Part shown: piece after piece, positions 28,151 through 37,456 of the stretch
Position numbering within the stretch: position 1 is the first letter of the stretch
How the letters are laid out: each line of letters begins with the position of its first letter
DNA from: Coemansia sp. RSA 922
Taxonomy: Eukaryota > Kickxellomycota > Kickxellomycetes > Kickxellales > Kickxellaceae
Assembly: GCA_027577415.1 (NCBI GenBank)
Contig: JANBQS010000036.1
Span: 1 to 49,560, forward strand
Reading direction: 5' to 3'
DNA: 49,560 bases
Made by a program: the position numbers and the translations under genes
The notes under the pieces: model-generated
Database searches by the model: none
What the model saw: the letters and a program-made list of their open reading frames with translations, nothing else
Told to the model about the DNA's origin: nothing

Positions 28151-29353
28151 ATGACATCTCTGTTGCGACTTGGTGTTGGACTCATCCGTGGTGGGCAACG
28201 TGGCACGCTTTTGGGCGCACGCATGCTGCATGCAAGTTCTAGACTGGACGACATCCGCGCAGCTGCGCTGCAAAAGACGCTGACGACGGCGCCCAAGGCG
28301 CTGGTGGCAAAGGAGAAGCTTGTGTTTGGACACACGTTCTCGGACCACATGCTGACGGTGGAGTGGACGGCCAAGGGCGGGTGGGAAGCGCCCCAGATCA
28401 AGGAGTACGGGCCGCTGAGCCTGGACCCGTCGTGCTCAGTGTTCCACTACGCATTCGAGTGCTTTGAGGGACTCAAGGCGTACCGCGACGCGCAGGGCAA
28501 GGTGCGGCTGTTCCGGCCGGACATGAACATGGAGCGGATGAACCACAGCGTGGAGCGGCTGCACTTGCCGCAGTTCGACGGGGAGCAAGTGATTGAGTGC
28601 ATCAAGGAGCTGGTGCGCACGGATGAGCGGTGGGTGCCAGAGGGCCGCGGATACTCGCTTTACATCCGGCCAACGGTGATTGCCACGGAGAACACGCTGG
28701 GAGTGCACCGTGCCAACAGCGCGCTGCTGTACGTCATTACGTCGCCGTGTGGGCCGTATTTCCCAACAGGCTTCAAGGCAGTCAGCTTGTACTGCGACGA
28801 GACGAACGTAAGGGCATGGCCAGGCGGCGTGGGCAACCGCAAGATGGGCGCCAACTACGCAGCGTCGGTGGGGCCGCAGGTCGAGGCCGAGAAGAAGGGC
28901 TACCAGCAAGTGCTGTGGACTATCGGTGAGGACAGCGAGCTGATGGAGGTCGGCACCATGAACCTGTTTGTTCACTGGCGCAATGAGGCTGGCGAGGAGG
29001 AGCTTGTCACGCCGCCTCTGGATGGTACCATTCTTCCTGGCGTTACGCGGGACTCGGTGCTGGAGCTGGCTCGCGGGTGGGGCGAATTCAAGGTCAGCGA
29101 GCGCAAGATCAACATGAAGCAGATTGCGCGTGCTAGCGACGAGGGCCGCCTGCTGGAGATATTCGGCGCTGGCACTGCCTGCGTCGTGACGCCTGTGAAC
29201 CGCATCCACTTCAAGGGCAAGGACTATGTGGTGCCGCTGGACCCGGCTCACCCGGAATCCCAGGCCGGGCCAGTCGCCGGGCGTATCTACAAGGCGCTGA
29301 TGGACATCCAGTATGGCGATGTGCCCTCAAAGTGGTCGGTGCTTGTGGACTAA
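28151..29353 (+). CDS. BAT1: Branched-chain amino-acid aminotransferase, probably mitochondrial
   Basis: A 400-residue class IV PLP-dependent aminotransferase that interconverts Leu, Ile and Val with their 2-oxo acids. The N-terminus from ATG 28151 (MTSLLRLGVGLIRGGQRG, then ARMLHASSRL) is basic and free of acidic residues, as expected of a mitochondrial presequence. An in-frame extension upstream lacks an ATG. The core shows FHYAFECFEGLKAYR, FRPDMNMERM, and the PLP lysine in GNRKMGANYA at residue 231. Later come MNLFVHW, LPGVTRDSVLELAR and GTACVVTPVNRI. The length is normal. A single cytosolic/mitochondrial gene would be possible through an internal start (ATG 28223 region), but this cannot be judged here. 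AATAAA at 29429 lies about 75 bp after the stop. Confidence 0.94.
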   Translation: MTSLLRLGVGLIRGGQRGTLLGARMLHASSRLDDIRAAALQKTLTTAPKALVAKEKLVFGHTFSDHMLTVEWTAKGGWEAPQIKEYGPLSLDPSCSVFHYAFECFEGLKAYRDAQGKVRLFRPDMNMERMNHSVERLHLPQFDGEQVIECIKELVRTDERWVPEGRGYSLYIRPTVIATENTLGVHRANSALLYVITSPCGPYFPTGFKAVSLYCDETNVRAWPGGVGNRKMGANYAASVGPQVEAEKKGYQQVLWTIGEDSELMEVGTMNLFVHWRNEAGEEELVTPPLDGTILPGVTRDSVLELARGWGEFKVSERKINMKQIARASDEGRLLEIFGAGTACVVTPVNRIHFKGKDYVVPLDPAHPESQAGPVAGRIYKALMDIQYGDVPSKWSVLVD

Positions 29354-29823
29354 TTTTTTTAATGGATCTATTTCTATCTAATCATGGTACCCAGATTCAA
29401 ATTTGCGCTTAGAGGTTGCGCCAAAAAAAATAAAAGCCTATCCAGATTCAGACTTTGTGTCTGCATGTGTGCACATGCAGCACCTTCAGATTTGGTAAAA
29501 TGCTTCACTGCACTACTATTATCAATCACACAATGCGCGATTGAAATTTTTTGTTGCCATTGCTAGCGTCAGGTGCTACTTGGCTGGCATACCTGCGTAC
29601 CGTGGCCTGTGGCAGCTGCACGTGCGCAAACAGTCACCAGTAAGCAGCGAAGATCGTGGATCAAGGTGGAAAAAAAGGCTCGTCTGCCGCAGCGCTTTGT
29701 CTGCAAAAGAAAGGTCAACACCGTATCCTACGCCAGCAGCTGGCGTGGGCCTCGTCCCATGGCGGCTGTTCTTATTTGTTGGAAACCCCCCGCCCTGTCC
29801 ACAACCTAGGAAGCTTGCTGCTA
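29354..29823. other. Intergenic region between BAT1 and the mariner element
   Basis: This 470 bp has no supported gene. It includes the BAT1 poly(A) region (AATAAA at 29429-29434), the sequence GCGCC followed by A8 at 29418-29430, and a CACGTG E-box at 29619-29624. The TA at 29822-29823 is the left target-site duplication of the transposon. Confidence 0.4.
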
Positions 29824-29849
29824 AAGTCAAACTTTCAATGAGTCTGGAT
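29824..29849 (+). repeat. Left terminal inverted repeat of mariner element
   Basis: Starts AAGTCAAACTTTCAATGAG immediately after a TA dinucleotide. It matches the reverse complement of 31082-31107 at 24 of 26 bases. Confidence 0.92.
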
Positions 29850-29961
29850 TCCCAAAACCTAGAATACCTATGCCCCCCTAGTCCTTGCCTTTTTCAAGAT
29901 CGCAGACAACAACCACCTTTTGCACTCTTACTTCACTTCGATACCTCTCCTATTTATAAAT

Positions 29962-31051
29962 ATGCCTCTTAAAAGAATCGACTTCTCACAAAATTCAACC
30001 CCAGAATTCCAGGGTAAAATTAAGTCTCAACTTCATGTTTTTATTCTGGGCAGTTTCGCTCAAGGTCTTTCTTTGGATGATGCTCTCTCTTATATTCATG
30101 GCCTAGGACCGGGTGCGAGCGTTAGTAAGAACAGCATTAGATACTGGTATAAGCGCTTTGAACAGGGATATTTTAACCTCAAAGATCGCCCCAAATCAGG
30201 CAGAATTCTGAACTACGATAATGACGAGTTGACCAAAATATTTCACGACGAAGTAGTTGAGAACCCTAGTATTACTTGGGAGGAGCTAGCGACCGTTGGG
30301 CTCTGTAGTACTGTCAGGGTACAGCACATTGTAGCTGAGCGGCTTGGGTACACACATGGTATGGACCATATGATACCTCATGTATTGACGCCTGACCAAA
30401 TCAAATCAAGGCTCAATTTCTGCCACAAGTTTATAGACAAGTATACCAACGCAACTTCACAGACACGCGCCAACCTTGTGGCAGGCGACGAGACCTATTT
30501 ATCTTTCCATATGCTGCCGATACATAGCGAACGTCATCCATTCACAGGACATGATGTGCCTGAAGCTCAATCAGTACGGCCAAGTCATTGGGATAAAAAG
30601 GTCCTATGTACATTCTTTGTGTCGCAAAAGGGGTGTCTCATTGAGCACTACCCTCGACGTGGAGAGTATATGAATCAGACCATTTTTGGGGAAAAGCTAT
30701 TCCACAAGTCGTCAAAGCTTGGAAGTCTATAGCTGGAAACCACTGTCCTTCAAGAATACACATGCACTTTGACAACGCACAGCCACACAATCTCCCTAGG
30801 GACATGGACCCAACAATGTTCCATTTACTCAAGGCGCCTCCGTACTCTACAGATCTGTCACCCAGCGACTTTTTATTCTTCCCTTGGATGAAAAGCCAGA
30901 TGCCAAATGATGTTGAGACAAAGGAAGAATTGGTTAAACCTGCTTGAACAAAATGGTCTCTCGTGTCCCACTGGAGTACCATACGACTCTTGTTGATGAA
31001 TGGTTGAAGTGGCGCAGGAAGGTCATTGCTGCTGATGGACAGTATATTTAA
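29962..31051 (+). pseudogene. Mariner transposase, broken by two frameshifts
   Basis: The first frame (29962-30732) encodes 256 residues. It opens with paired helix-turn-helix regions whose hinge reads FNLKDRPKSGRI, followed by the mariner signature IPHVLTPDQ and the first catalytic Asp in GDETYLSF (residue 176). Sequence similarity then shifts to another frame near 30700, equivalent to loss of one base. That frame carries HFDNAQPHN and YSTDLSPSD and stops at 30947. A second shift near 30945 restores the C-terminal mariner end (DEWLKWRRKVIAADGQYI) up to a stop at 31049-31051. The second and third catalytic Asp codons (30771 and 30867) are 31 residues apart, not the 34 typical of mariner. The gene cannot encode an active transposase as it stands. 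Base-calling error is an alternative explanation for either frameshift. Confidence 0.85.
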
Positions 31052-31081
31052 AATGGACTTTGGGTTTAGGAATAAATCTTG

Positions 31082-31107
31082 ATCCAAACTCATTGAAAGT
31101 TTGACTG
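31082..31107 (-). repeat. Right terminal inverted repeat of mariner element
   Basis: Read on the minus strand it starts CAGTCAAACTTTCAATGAG after TA. The CAGT start is typical of Tc1/mariner ends, and the left copy has A in place of the first C. Confidence 0.92.
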
Positions 31108-31183
31108 TACAATGGCGTCCCCAATGCAAAAGTGTCGTTTCATCTTTTTTTTTTTGGCACGTAATGCACTCGTCCCCCGGCCC

Positions 31184-31190
31184 TATAAAT
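31184..31190 (+). promoter_or_regulatory. TATA box upstream of the ATP-grasp gene
   Basis: TATAAAT, 142 bp before the start codon and followed by a strongly pyrimidine-rich leader. Its position is compatible with a core promoter. The mariner right end lies only 76 bp upstream. Confidence 0.5.
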
Positions 31191-31331
31191 CCAGACGCGC
31201 TCCTTCATCTTCCTCCTCCTCCCACCTTCGCTTATCTGCTGTCTTTCTCGTCCTCCATTCTCCGCTGCTTGTTTTTATTTTTATTTTCACGCATCAGCCG
31301 CCACCGCCTGAATACGCTAGCCTCTTCTTAG

Positions 31332-33364
31332 ATGGTAAGTCTCGGAAGAGTTAGCCGCAGTGCGCAGCACGCCTCTGTGCTCATGATGGGCCTTTTCTTG
31401 GCTGGTTGACTTTGCCAGCGCCAAAGGAAAGCGAACATGTACATGCAACATATATGCTGAAACATTTGGTATATGCCCACGCTCGCTCGCTCGCCTGCCC
31501 TATTTCCGATTTCAGCTGCACCCAACGTCAGTCCTGAACTGAATCCAAGATGTATGTTTGCCTTCTTTTCCGATAGCCGCTTGCCGCTTCGACCGACGCC
31601 GCCACCGTCGACCCCCTGGCTGCCGTTGTCCCCTCCAGCGAGGACGCCAAGACTGCTGTTATTGACGGTGCTGCAGCAAATCTCGCCAACCTCGACATTA
31701 ACGATGCCCCCACCGTTGTTGGCAGCCTCGCCGCCAGCATCGGCCACTCGCGCTCCAGCTCGTCCGCCGGCCCCATCGTCCCTTGCTGCCCGGCTGTCGT
31801 TGCTGCTGCTACTACCGCTTCTTCGACCACTGGCGACGAGACTGACGGCGACGCTGACAACGTCAGTGCTAATGCTGAGGCCGAGGCCGGTGCTGATGTC
31901 ATCGTCGCCAAGGCCAAGTCTAAGCAGGGATGCAACGCTCAGCTGGTCATGGCTGGCGACTTTGAGCAAGCCAATCACTTTTACCCGCGCGTTCTAAACG
32001 CCCAAATCCACCCGCTCGTGTCGTCATTCTTCCAGCTTGGCAATGAGCGCATCATCGCGCGCTATGTGCATCTGCGGCCCAACGTCAACCAGGACAAGCT
32101 GCGCGAGCTGCTGGCTTACAAGCCCAAGCACTTTGCCTGGGCCGGATCTGACCTGTTCAACGTCACCACCGACCAGGGCCAGCACCAGATGATCATCATC
32201 GAAACCAACTCGTGTCCTTCGGGCCAAAAGTCAATGCCGCTCCTACAAGACACTGACGAGTGCGGCGGCTACCGCAGCGTGTTGCGCTCGGCCTTTGGCG
32301 ACCTGCTCAAGACTGCCGAGATTGACGGCGAGTTGGCCGTCATCTACGACAAGAACCACATGGAGGCCTCGGGCTACGCTGCCGCCATGGCTGAGGAGAG
32401 CGGCGAGCATGTGTGGCTTGTCGAGTACCACGACTCGGATCAGGACCCGCCCGTACGCTGGACTGACCGCGTCATGGAGATCCGCGACGCCGCTGGCGCC
32501 TGGCACCCTATCCGCGCCTGCTTCCGCTACGTCACGCAGCGGCCGTGGAGCCGCATCCCACTGTACACGCGCACCCGCGTACTCAACCCTGTCATTGCCT
32601 GCCTTGCTGGTGGCCGCAACAAGATGATGGCAGCCCGCGCTTACGAGATGCTCAATGCAGAGCTGCGGCCCTACAACATGTCTGTGCGCGTGCCGCTGAC
32701 CATCTACAACGTTGTGCGCGATGAGGTGCCGCTGTGGATCGACAGCATGGGTGGCCACGCTGTAATCAAGAACCCTTACAGCAACGCTGGCCAGGGCGTG
32801 TGGACCATCACTACAAAGGAGGATCTCCAGAACTTTATGACCCTCGACCACCGCTACGACAAGTTCATCGTCCAGAGCCTCGTCGGCAACGCCTCTTGGT
32901 CCAGCACCACTCACGACGGCTGTTTCTACCACGTCGGTACAATTCCAAACAAGAAGAACAACATCTTTGTCTGCGACGTGCGCATGATGATTGCTGGCGC
33001 CAGCGACGGCTTCCGCCCCATCAGCATCTACGCCCGCCGCGCCCGCCTCCCGCTTATCGCCAAGCTTGAGGACGATCCCACCGCTACGTCCTGGGGCATG
33101 CTCGGCACCAATCTCTCTGTCAAGCTTCCCGATGGATCGTGGACCACCGAGTCGCAGCGCCTCGTGCTCATGGACCGCAAGGACTTTAACCAGCTCGGCA
33201 TTGGAATCGACGATCTGATTGACGCGTATATCCAGACCGTTCTCAGCGTTATCGCCATTGACAAGATGTGCCAGCGCTTGGTCGACGATGGAGACAAGTT
33301 CAACTACGACCTCTTCCGCGCCCTCAATCCCGACGACGCCCTGCTCAGCGAGCTCACTCTTTAA
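31332..33364 (+). CDS. ATP-grasp superfamily protein of unknown function
   Basis: Predicted as a 596-residue protein. The first exon contributes only the ATG (31332-31334), followed directly by GTAAGT. The intron is 31335-31576 (ends CGATAG) and exon 2 is 31577-33364. Exon 2 is open and in frame for 124 codons before the first internal ATG (31949), with the biased codon use of the rest of the gene, which supports this model. Residues 2-125 are Ala/Ser/Thr/Asp rich and probably disordered. The remainder is globular: MIIIETNSCPSGQKSMPL, NKMMAARAYEMLN, then an ATP-grasp-like Lys and Gly loop at about 396-410 (AVIKNPYSNAGQGVWTI; Lys399), FIVQSLVG, VCDVRMMIAG and LGTNLSVKL. These could give the nucleotide and metal ligands of an ATP-grasp ligase. 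I do not recognise the family or its substrate. Confidence 0.65.
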
Positions 33365-33648
33365 GCTGCGTTTGTCGCTTATCTGTCCCTGGCGAGCTTT
33401 TCCTGTTTATTTTTTTCTTTCACTTGCCAGCCAGTCAGTAAATACAAAATCCATTCGCTGCGTCTTTTTTTTTTTCTCACCTTTACTGTATTTGCTGCCA
33501 GTGCCACTGCTGAGGGGATACCCATTTAACCGCTTCCGTCCTTCCGCTTTAAGTACGGATACGTTTTGGCTCTTCTCTTTATCTTTTCTCGATTTATTTA
33601 TTTCTCCTTCTTGGACGCGCGATAAAAAAACATACCAATTTATTAAAA

Positions 33649-34384
33649 ATGGCTGGCATGCAGGACCAGGTACGACATCCACTACTCGAATTTGACACTA
33701 TCTCCACCACTGCCTACCGCCGAGATGGGCTGCCAATTTAAACACACACATGTAATCTGTATGTTGTAGCTTTTGCAAATGGCTGTCATTTTTGGCACCA
33801 TGCACATTGTCAAGAGGGCCGGACTCGAGGACCCCGAGTACGCAATGCTTATCCGTAGCGCCTATGCTGTGGCGACGGCGTTGATGATTGCGTTTACTTT
33901 CTACATGAAGAGCTTGATCCAGAAGAAGAACGACACTACTGCTTTGGAGTACGACGACCCAGCACCCGGAAACCAGGGCGCGCCTCGTATCGAAACGACT
34001 ATCTGCCGCTATGACTTGGCTGAAATCGCCAAGCTCCAAAAGTCGTCCTTGTTCACCATTGGTATTGTCGCCTTTATGCACTTCAAGTTTGGTTACATTC
34101 AGCCCTTGATCCTCCAGACCTTGCTGCCCATGCTCAACCTCTACAAGAGCCAGCTGTTCCAGATCCACATTCTGGGAAAGCCCGCCACCGACAGCTTGAA
34201 GCGCCCCTGGATCCCGGAGAATCCCTTTGCCGCGCTGACTGGTGGAGCCGCCGCCAACCCTTCCGAGGTTGCTGCTATTGAGAACGACTCCGATGGCGCC
34301 GCCGCCAGCTCCTCCGCCGCGTCTTCTCCTGGGGCCCCTGCTGCCAAGAGCAAGTCCAAGAAGGAATCTCGCAAGGACAAATAA
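33649..34384 (+). CDS. PHO88: PHO88/SND3 ER membrane protein
   Basis: A 211-residue ER membrane protein. Yeast Pho88 (Snd3) acts in the SRP-independent SND targeting route and influences phosphate transporter maturation. Exon 1 is 33649-33669 (MAGMQDQ), a 100-base intron covers 33670-33769 (GTACGA to TGTAG), and exon 2 is 33770-34384. Family blocks seen are LEDPEYAMLIRSAYAV with the following hydrophobic helix, QKKNDTTALEYDDP, a YDLAEIAKLQKS segment, GIVAFMHFKFGYIQPLILQTLLP, and the strongly conserved IHILGKPATDSLKRPW near residue 165. The C-terminal tail is Ala/Ser-rich with a Lys-rich end (KSKSKKESRKDK). Confidence 0.92.
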
Positions 34385-34698
34385 CTGCTTCGCTACCTCC
34401 ATTGATTTTGAACAATACACAAACGCGTTTATTGCGCGCCATGCCGCCCAAACCATCATTTCGGCATTTAAAGGAGCCATATAGATTAAAGATTCCTGAG
34501 GCGTGTGTCCATTAACACCATGTGGCACATCACAATGTCTCGGATTCTTCCGGTCTCTGGCTTCCCTCTCCGCTGCAAACGTTTACTACTGCCTACATCT
34601 TCGCTCTCGACTCTGTTATATTCTCCTCCTCCTCCTGCCCTCGCACCTCTTTTTTTTTTGCAGACATCCACTTTTCACTATTCTTTTCTATCTAAAGC
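34385..34698. other. Intergenic region and Argonaute promoter
   Basis: This 314 bp contains no supported gene. The distal half is mixed sequence. The proximal 130 bp (about 34570-34690) is strongly pyrimidine-rich, with CT and T runs, and probably forms the Argonaute leader. Confidence 0.4.
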
Positions 34699-37347
34699 AT
34701 GAGCAACCAACCTGGGCCCGGCGGCGGCGGCGGCGGCGGCGACATCTCGCACTCGACTGCCCTTCAGCCTGCTAGCCATGGCACTCAAGGCAAGCGTCAG
34801 AAGGTATATGCCAACTTTGTGGAGATTTCAAAGTACCCCGAGAGGGATATCTACCAGTACGATGTCGTGGTCACCCCTGAGCGCGGTGAGTTTAAGAAGC
34901 TGCCATCGCCCTCGTACATGCGGTCCGTCTTTGACGCTGCAATGGGCGAGCACCGGCAGGGAAAGCTCAATGGTATCCCGATGGTGTACGACTCACGCAA
35001 GATCGCATATGCGCCCAAGCGTGTGTGTGAGGCCAAGGACACGCTAGAGCTAGATCTGAGTTTCAAGGAGGATGGGCGCACCGAAAAGTACATTATTCGC
35101 CTCCGCGAAGCCGCGGTAGTCAATACCAAAATCCTGGCAGACTATGTGCGTGGCCGAGGCGGAATCGCAGTTGGCGAGATCCAGTCTGCGCTCAACGCTC
35201 TCGATCTAGCTATCGGATCCGTGTTGCATCTGGAGATGATTGGATTCAACCGCTCATTCTTTACGCGCGAGCAGTCACTCGTCACGGTAGGCGGTCTGGA
35301 GCTCTGGCGGGGTTTTTCGTTCAGCGTGCGTCCTGGAATCGACCACCTCTACCTCAATGTGAATACTGCTGTTACCGCCATGTACCCTCCCGGCAGCCTC
35401 CTCGACGCTCTGGTGAATGTCCTTGATGTGAGAGAGCCCAGTATGCTTCGTGGCCGGCTCACTCGGGACAATATGCGCGACATGGGCGATGTTGTAAAGT
35501 ACCTGCGCGGCTTGCAAGTGTACTGTAGCCACCGCGGTCTAAAGGGCAAGCGCAAGTTCTCTGTGCGAGGCACGACGACCAGAGCCCTCGACCAAGAATC
35601 GTTTGACTGGGAAGACCCCGACAAGCCCGGCCACACTGAAAACGTGACGGTTGCCGAGTACTACTTGCGCCGCTACAACATCAAGCTGAACTACCCTTTC
35701 CTCCCTGGAATCACTGACAGGAGAAAGTCCGTGTTCCCTATTGAGTTCTGCTCGATCGTCGAGAACCAGCGCTTCAAGGGCAACCTCAACGAAAGACAGA
35801 CCGGCGACATGGTCAAGTTTGCCTGTCAGCACCCCGGCAAAAACATGGACCGCATCGTGGATATCCTCAAGAAGCGCAATCTTGGCGGCTCGCCCATTGT
35901 CCAATCGTTCGGTCTGTCCCTGCCCAACAAGCTCGCCGAAATCGAGTCGCGCGTGCTGCCCACGCCAACCATCGAGTACGGATCCGGCTCGCGTGAGCCG
36001 TCGTTTGCGCCGCGTGGTGGTGCGTGGGACTTGCGCAACAAGCAAGTCAAGCAATCTGGCAAACCTCTCGACCACTGGGCCGTGCTAGTGCTAGCCAGCC
36101 GCCAGCATGTAAGCGACAACGCTGTGAAACAATTCATCACTGCCCTGGTCAGTGGATGCAACCAGAGCGGCTACCGCGTCAACGAACCCCACCCGCCCAT
36201 TTCGTACGGCAACCCTAACGCCGATATTTCTCAAGAGATGTTGCACGCGCTCAAGGGCGTTAACTGCCCGCCTGGCATCAAGCCGCAATTCCTCTTGGTC
36301 GTTCTACCGACGACCAACGTGCAGGTCTACCAGAACGTCAAGAACTGCGCCTACAAGACACTCGGGATCCACACCCAGTGCATGCAGTCCAAGCACGTCC
36401 AGCGGCCAAATATGCAGTACTGCTCTAACCTCTGCCTAAAGATCAACGCCAAGCTGGGCGGCGTCAACCAGGTCCTCTTGCAGTCGGGATTCCAGGAAGT
36501 GCTTCGTGGCAAGCCCACGTTGTTCTTGGGCTGTGACATCACCCACCCAGCACCCGGCGAGCAGGACAAGGCTTCGATCGCCTCTGTGGTTGGCTCAACC
36601 AACTTTGAGGGGACCCGCTATGCCGCCACGCTGATCCAGTTGCCGTCGCGCCAGGAGCTGGTTGACAAGCTGCAGGAGGTTGTGGTGCGCCACCTCAAGA
36701 TATTCCATAGATCCACGAGGACTAAGCCAAGACGCATCATCTTCTACCGTGACGGTGTCAGCGAGTCGCAGTTCAGCCAGGTCCGCGACCGCGAGCTCAT
36801 CGAGATCCAGCGTGCCTGCGCATCGCTTGAGCAGGGATACAAGCCCGATATCACCTTCCTTGCTGTGCTCAAGCGCCACAACGCGCGCTTCTTCCCCATG
36901 GGTCGCGACGGCGACAAAACTGGCAATTGCGTGCCAGGCACTGTCATTGATCGCTCCGTGACTGCGCCTGGAATAACCGACTTTTACTTGTTCGCTCATG
37001 CTGCTATTCAGGGCACCTCACGCCCGACGCACTACTATGTCTTGCACGACGACTCTGAGTTTACGGCCGACGCCATCCAGCAGCTCACGTACAATCTGTG
37101 CTATACCTATGCCATTTGCACGCGCTCGGTTTCCATCGTTCCACCCGTGTACTACGCGCATCGTGTTGCTGCTCGCGCTCGCTGCCACCTTCTCGACATG
37201 AGAATGGGCTTTGAAGAAGCTACCACCGAGGCATCTGGCTACCATGGCGGATCGACTGCCGTAGGAACCATCCCAGGCGACCCGGGAATTGCTACTAAAA
37301 TCATCAAGGTCAATGCAGACCTGGATACCGCCATGTACTTTATGTAA
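34699..37347 (+). CDS. AGO1: Argonaute, predicted slicer-competent
   Basis: An 882-residue RNA-silencing effector that binds small RNAs and cleaves matching transcripts. A Gly-rich N-terminus (a GGC run in DNA at about 34721-34741) is followed by the N domain and linker 1. The PAZ domain spans about 235-365 and the MID region ends near 530. The PIWI domain spans about 531-882. All four RNase H-like catalytic positions can be seen: Asp613 in GCDITHP, Glu653 in RQELVDKL (the glutamate finger), Asp685 in FYRDGVSESQF and His821 in YYAHRVAARARCH. The protein ends in the AGO-typical small hydrophobic tail (TAMYFM). It is intron-free and complete. It converges on EDC4 with 109 bp between stops; its own poly(A) signals lie in that gap. 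Dicer and RdRP are not in the window. Confidence 0.96.
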   Translation: MSNQPGPGGGGGGGDISHSTALQPASHGTQGKRQKVYANFVEISKYPERDIYQYDVVVTPERGEFKKLPSPSYMRSVFDAAMGEHRQGKLNGIPMVYDSRKIAYAPKRVCEAKDTLELDLSFKEDGRTEKYIIRLREAAVVNTKILADYVRGRGGIAVGEIQSALNALDLAIGSVLHLEMIGFNRSFFTREQSLVTVGGLELWRGFSFSVRPGIDHLYLNVNTAVTAMYPPGSLLDALVNVLDVREPSMLRGRLTRDNMRDMGDVVKYLRGLQVYCSHRGLKGKRKFSVRGTTTRALDQESFDWEDPDKPGHTENVTVAEYYLRRYNIKLNYPFLPGITDRRKSVFPIEFCSIVENQRFKGNLNERQTGDMVKFACQHPGKNMDRIVDILKKRNLGGSPIVQSFGLSLPNKLAEIESRVLPTPTIEYGSGSREPSFAPRGGAWDLRNKQVKQSGKPLDHWAVLVLASRQHVSDNAVKQFITALVSGCNQSGYRVNEPHPPISYGNPNADISQEMLHALKGVNCPPGIKPQFLLVVLPTTNVQVYQNVKNCAYKTLGIHTQCMQSKHVQRPNMQYCSNLCLKINAKLGGVNQVLLQSGFQEVLRGKPTLFLGCDITHPAPGEQDKASIASVVGSTNFEGTRYAATLIQLPSRQELVDKLQEVVVRHLKIFHRSTRTKPRRIIFYRDGVSESQFSQVRDRELIEIQRACASLEQGYKPDITFLAVLKRHNARFFPMGRDGDKTGNCVPGTVIDRSVTAPGITDFYLFAHAAIQGTSRPTHYYVLHDDSEFTADAIQQLTYNLCYTYAICTRSVSIVPPVYYAHRVAARARCHLLDMRMGFEEATTEASGYHGGSTAVGTIPGDPGIATKIIKVNADLDTAMYFM

Positions 37348-37407
37348 TCCAGCGGCTGCCATTTTTCTTTCTAGTTTTTCATCCTTGACAGCATTAAAGA
37401 TGCAAAA

Positions 37408-37424
37408 AATAAATAAAAATAAAC
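37408..37424 (+). terminator. Tandem AATAAA poly(A) signals of Argonaute
   Basis: Overlapping AATAAA hexamers starting 61 bp past the Argonaute stop and lying within 50 bp of the EDC4 stop codon. The two transcripts are therefore likely to overlap at their 3' ends. Confidence 0.5.
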
Positions 37425-37456
37425 ACCTGTGCTAGAGTGACTGCTAACCAAAGCAA

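Larger units (their letters stand above)
29824..31107 (+). mobile_element. Tc1/mariner-superfamily DNA transposon (mariner-like), decayed
   Basis: A complete-length 1284 bp element bounded by 26-base terminal inverted repeats and flanked on both sides by TA (29822-29823 and 31108-31109), the standard target duplication of this superfamily. The left repeat is 29824-29849 and the right is 31082-31107. They differ at only two positions (first base, and base 20), so decay of the ends is slight. Between them lies one transposase gene on the plus strand with a TTTATAAAT promoter-like stretch just before its ATG. The element sits in the promoter side of the ATP-grasp gene, 76 bp before a TATA box. 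Confidence 0.9.

Noticed and set aside
29541..29972. A 143-codon plus-strand frame spanning the transposon boundary
   Set aside because: It runs across the TA insertion site and the left inverted repeat, so it is a chance frame.
31328..31978. A 216-codon minus-strand open frame covering the ATP-grasp first intron
   Set aside because: It overlaps the Ala-rich coding exon in antisense. The sense strand has a splice-consistent model in frame with the conserved domain.
31082..37347. Mariner plus Argonaute as a linked anti-transposon locus
   Set aside because: The transposon is 3.6 kb away with two unrelated housekeeping genes between. Adjacency is most simply coincidental.
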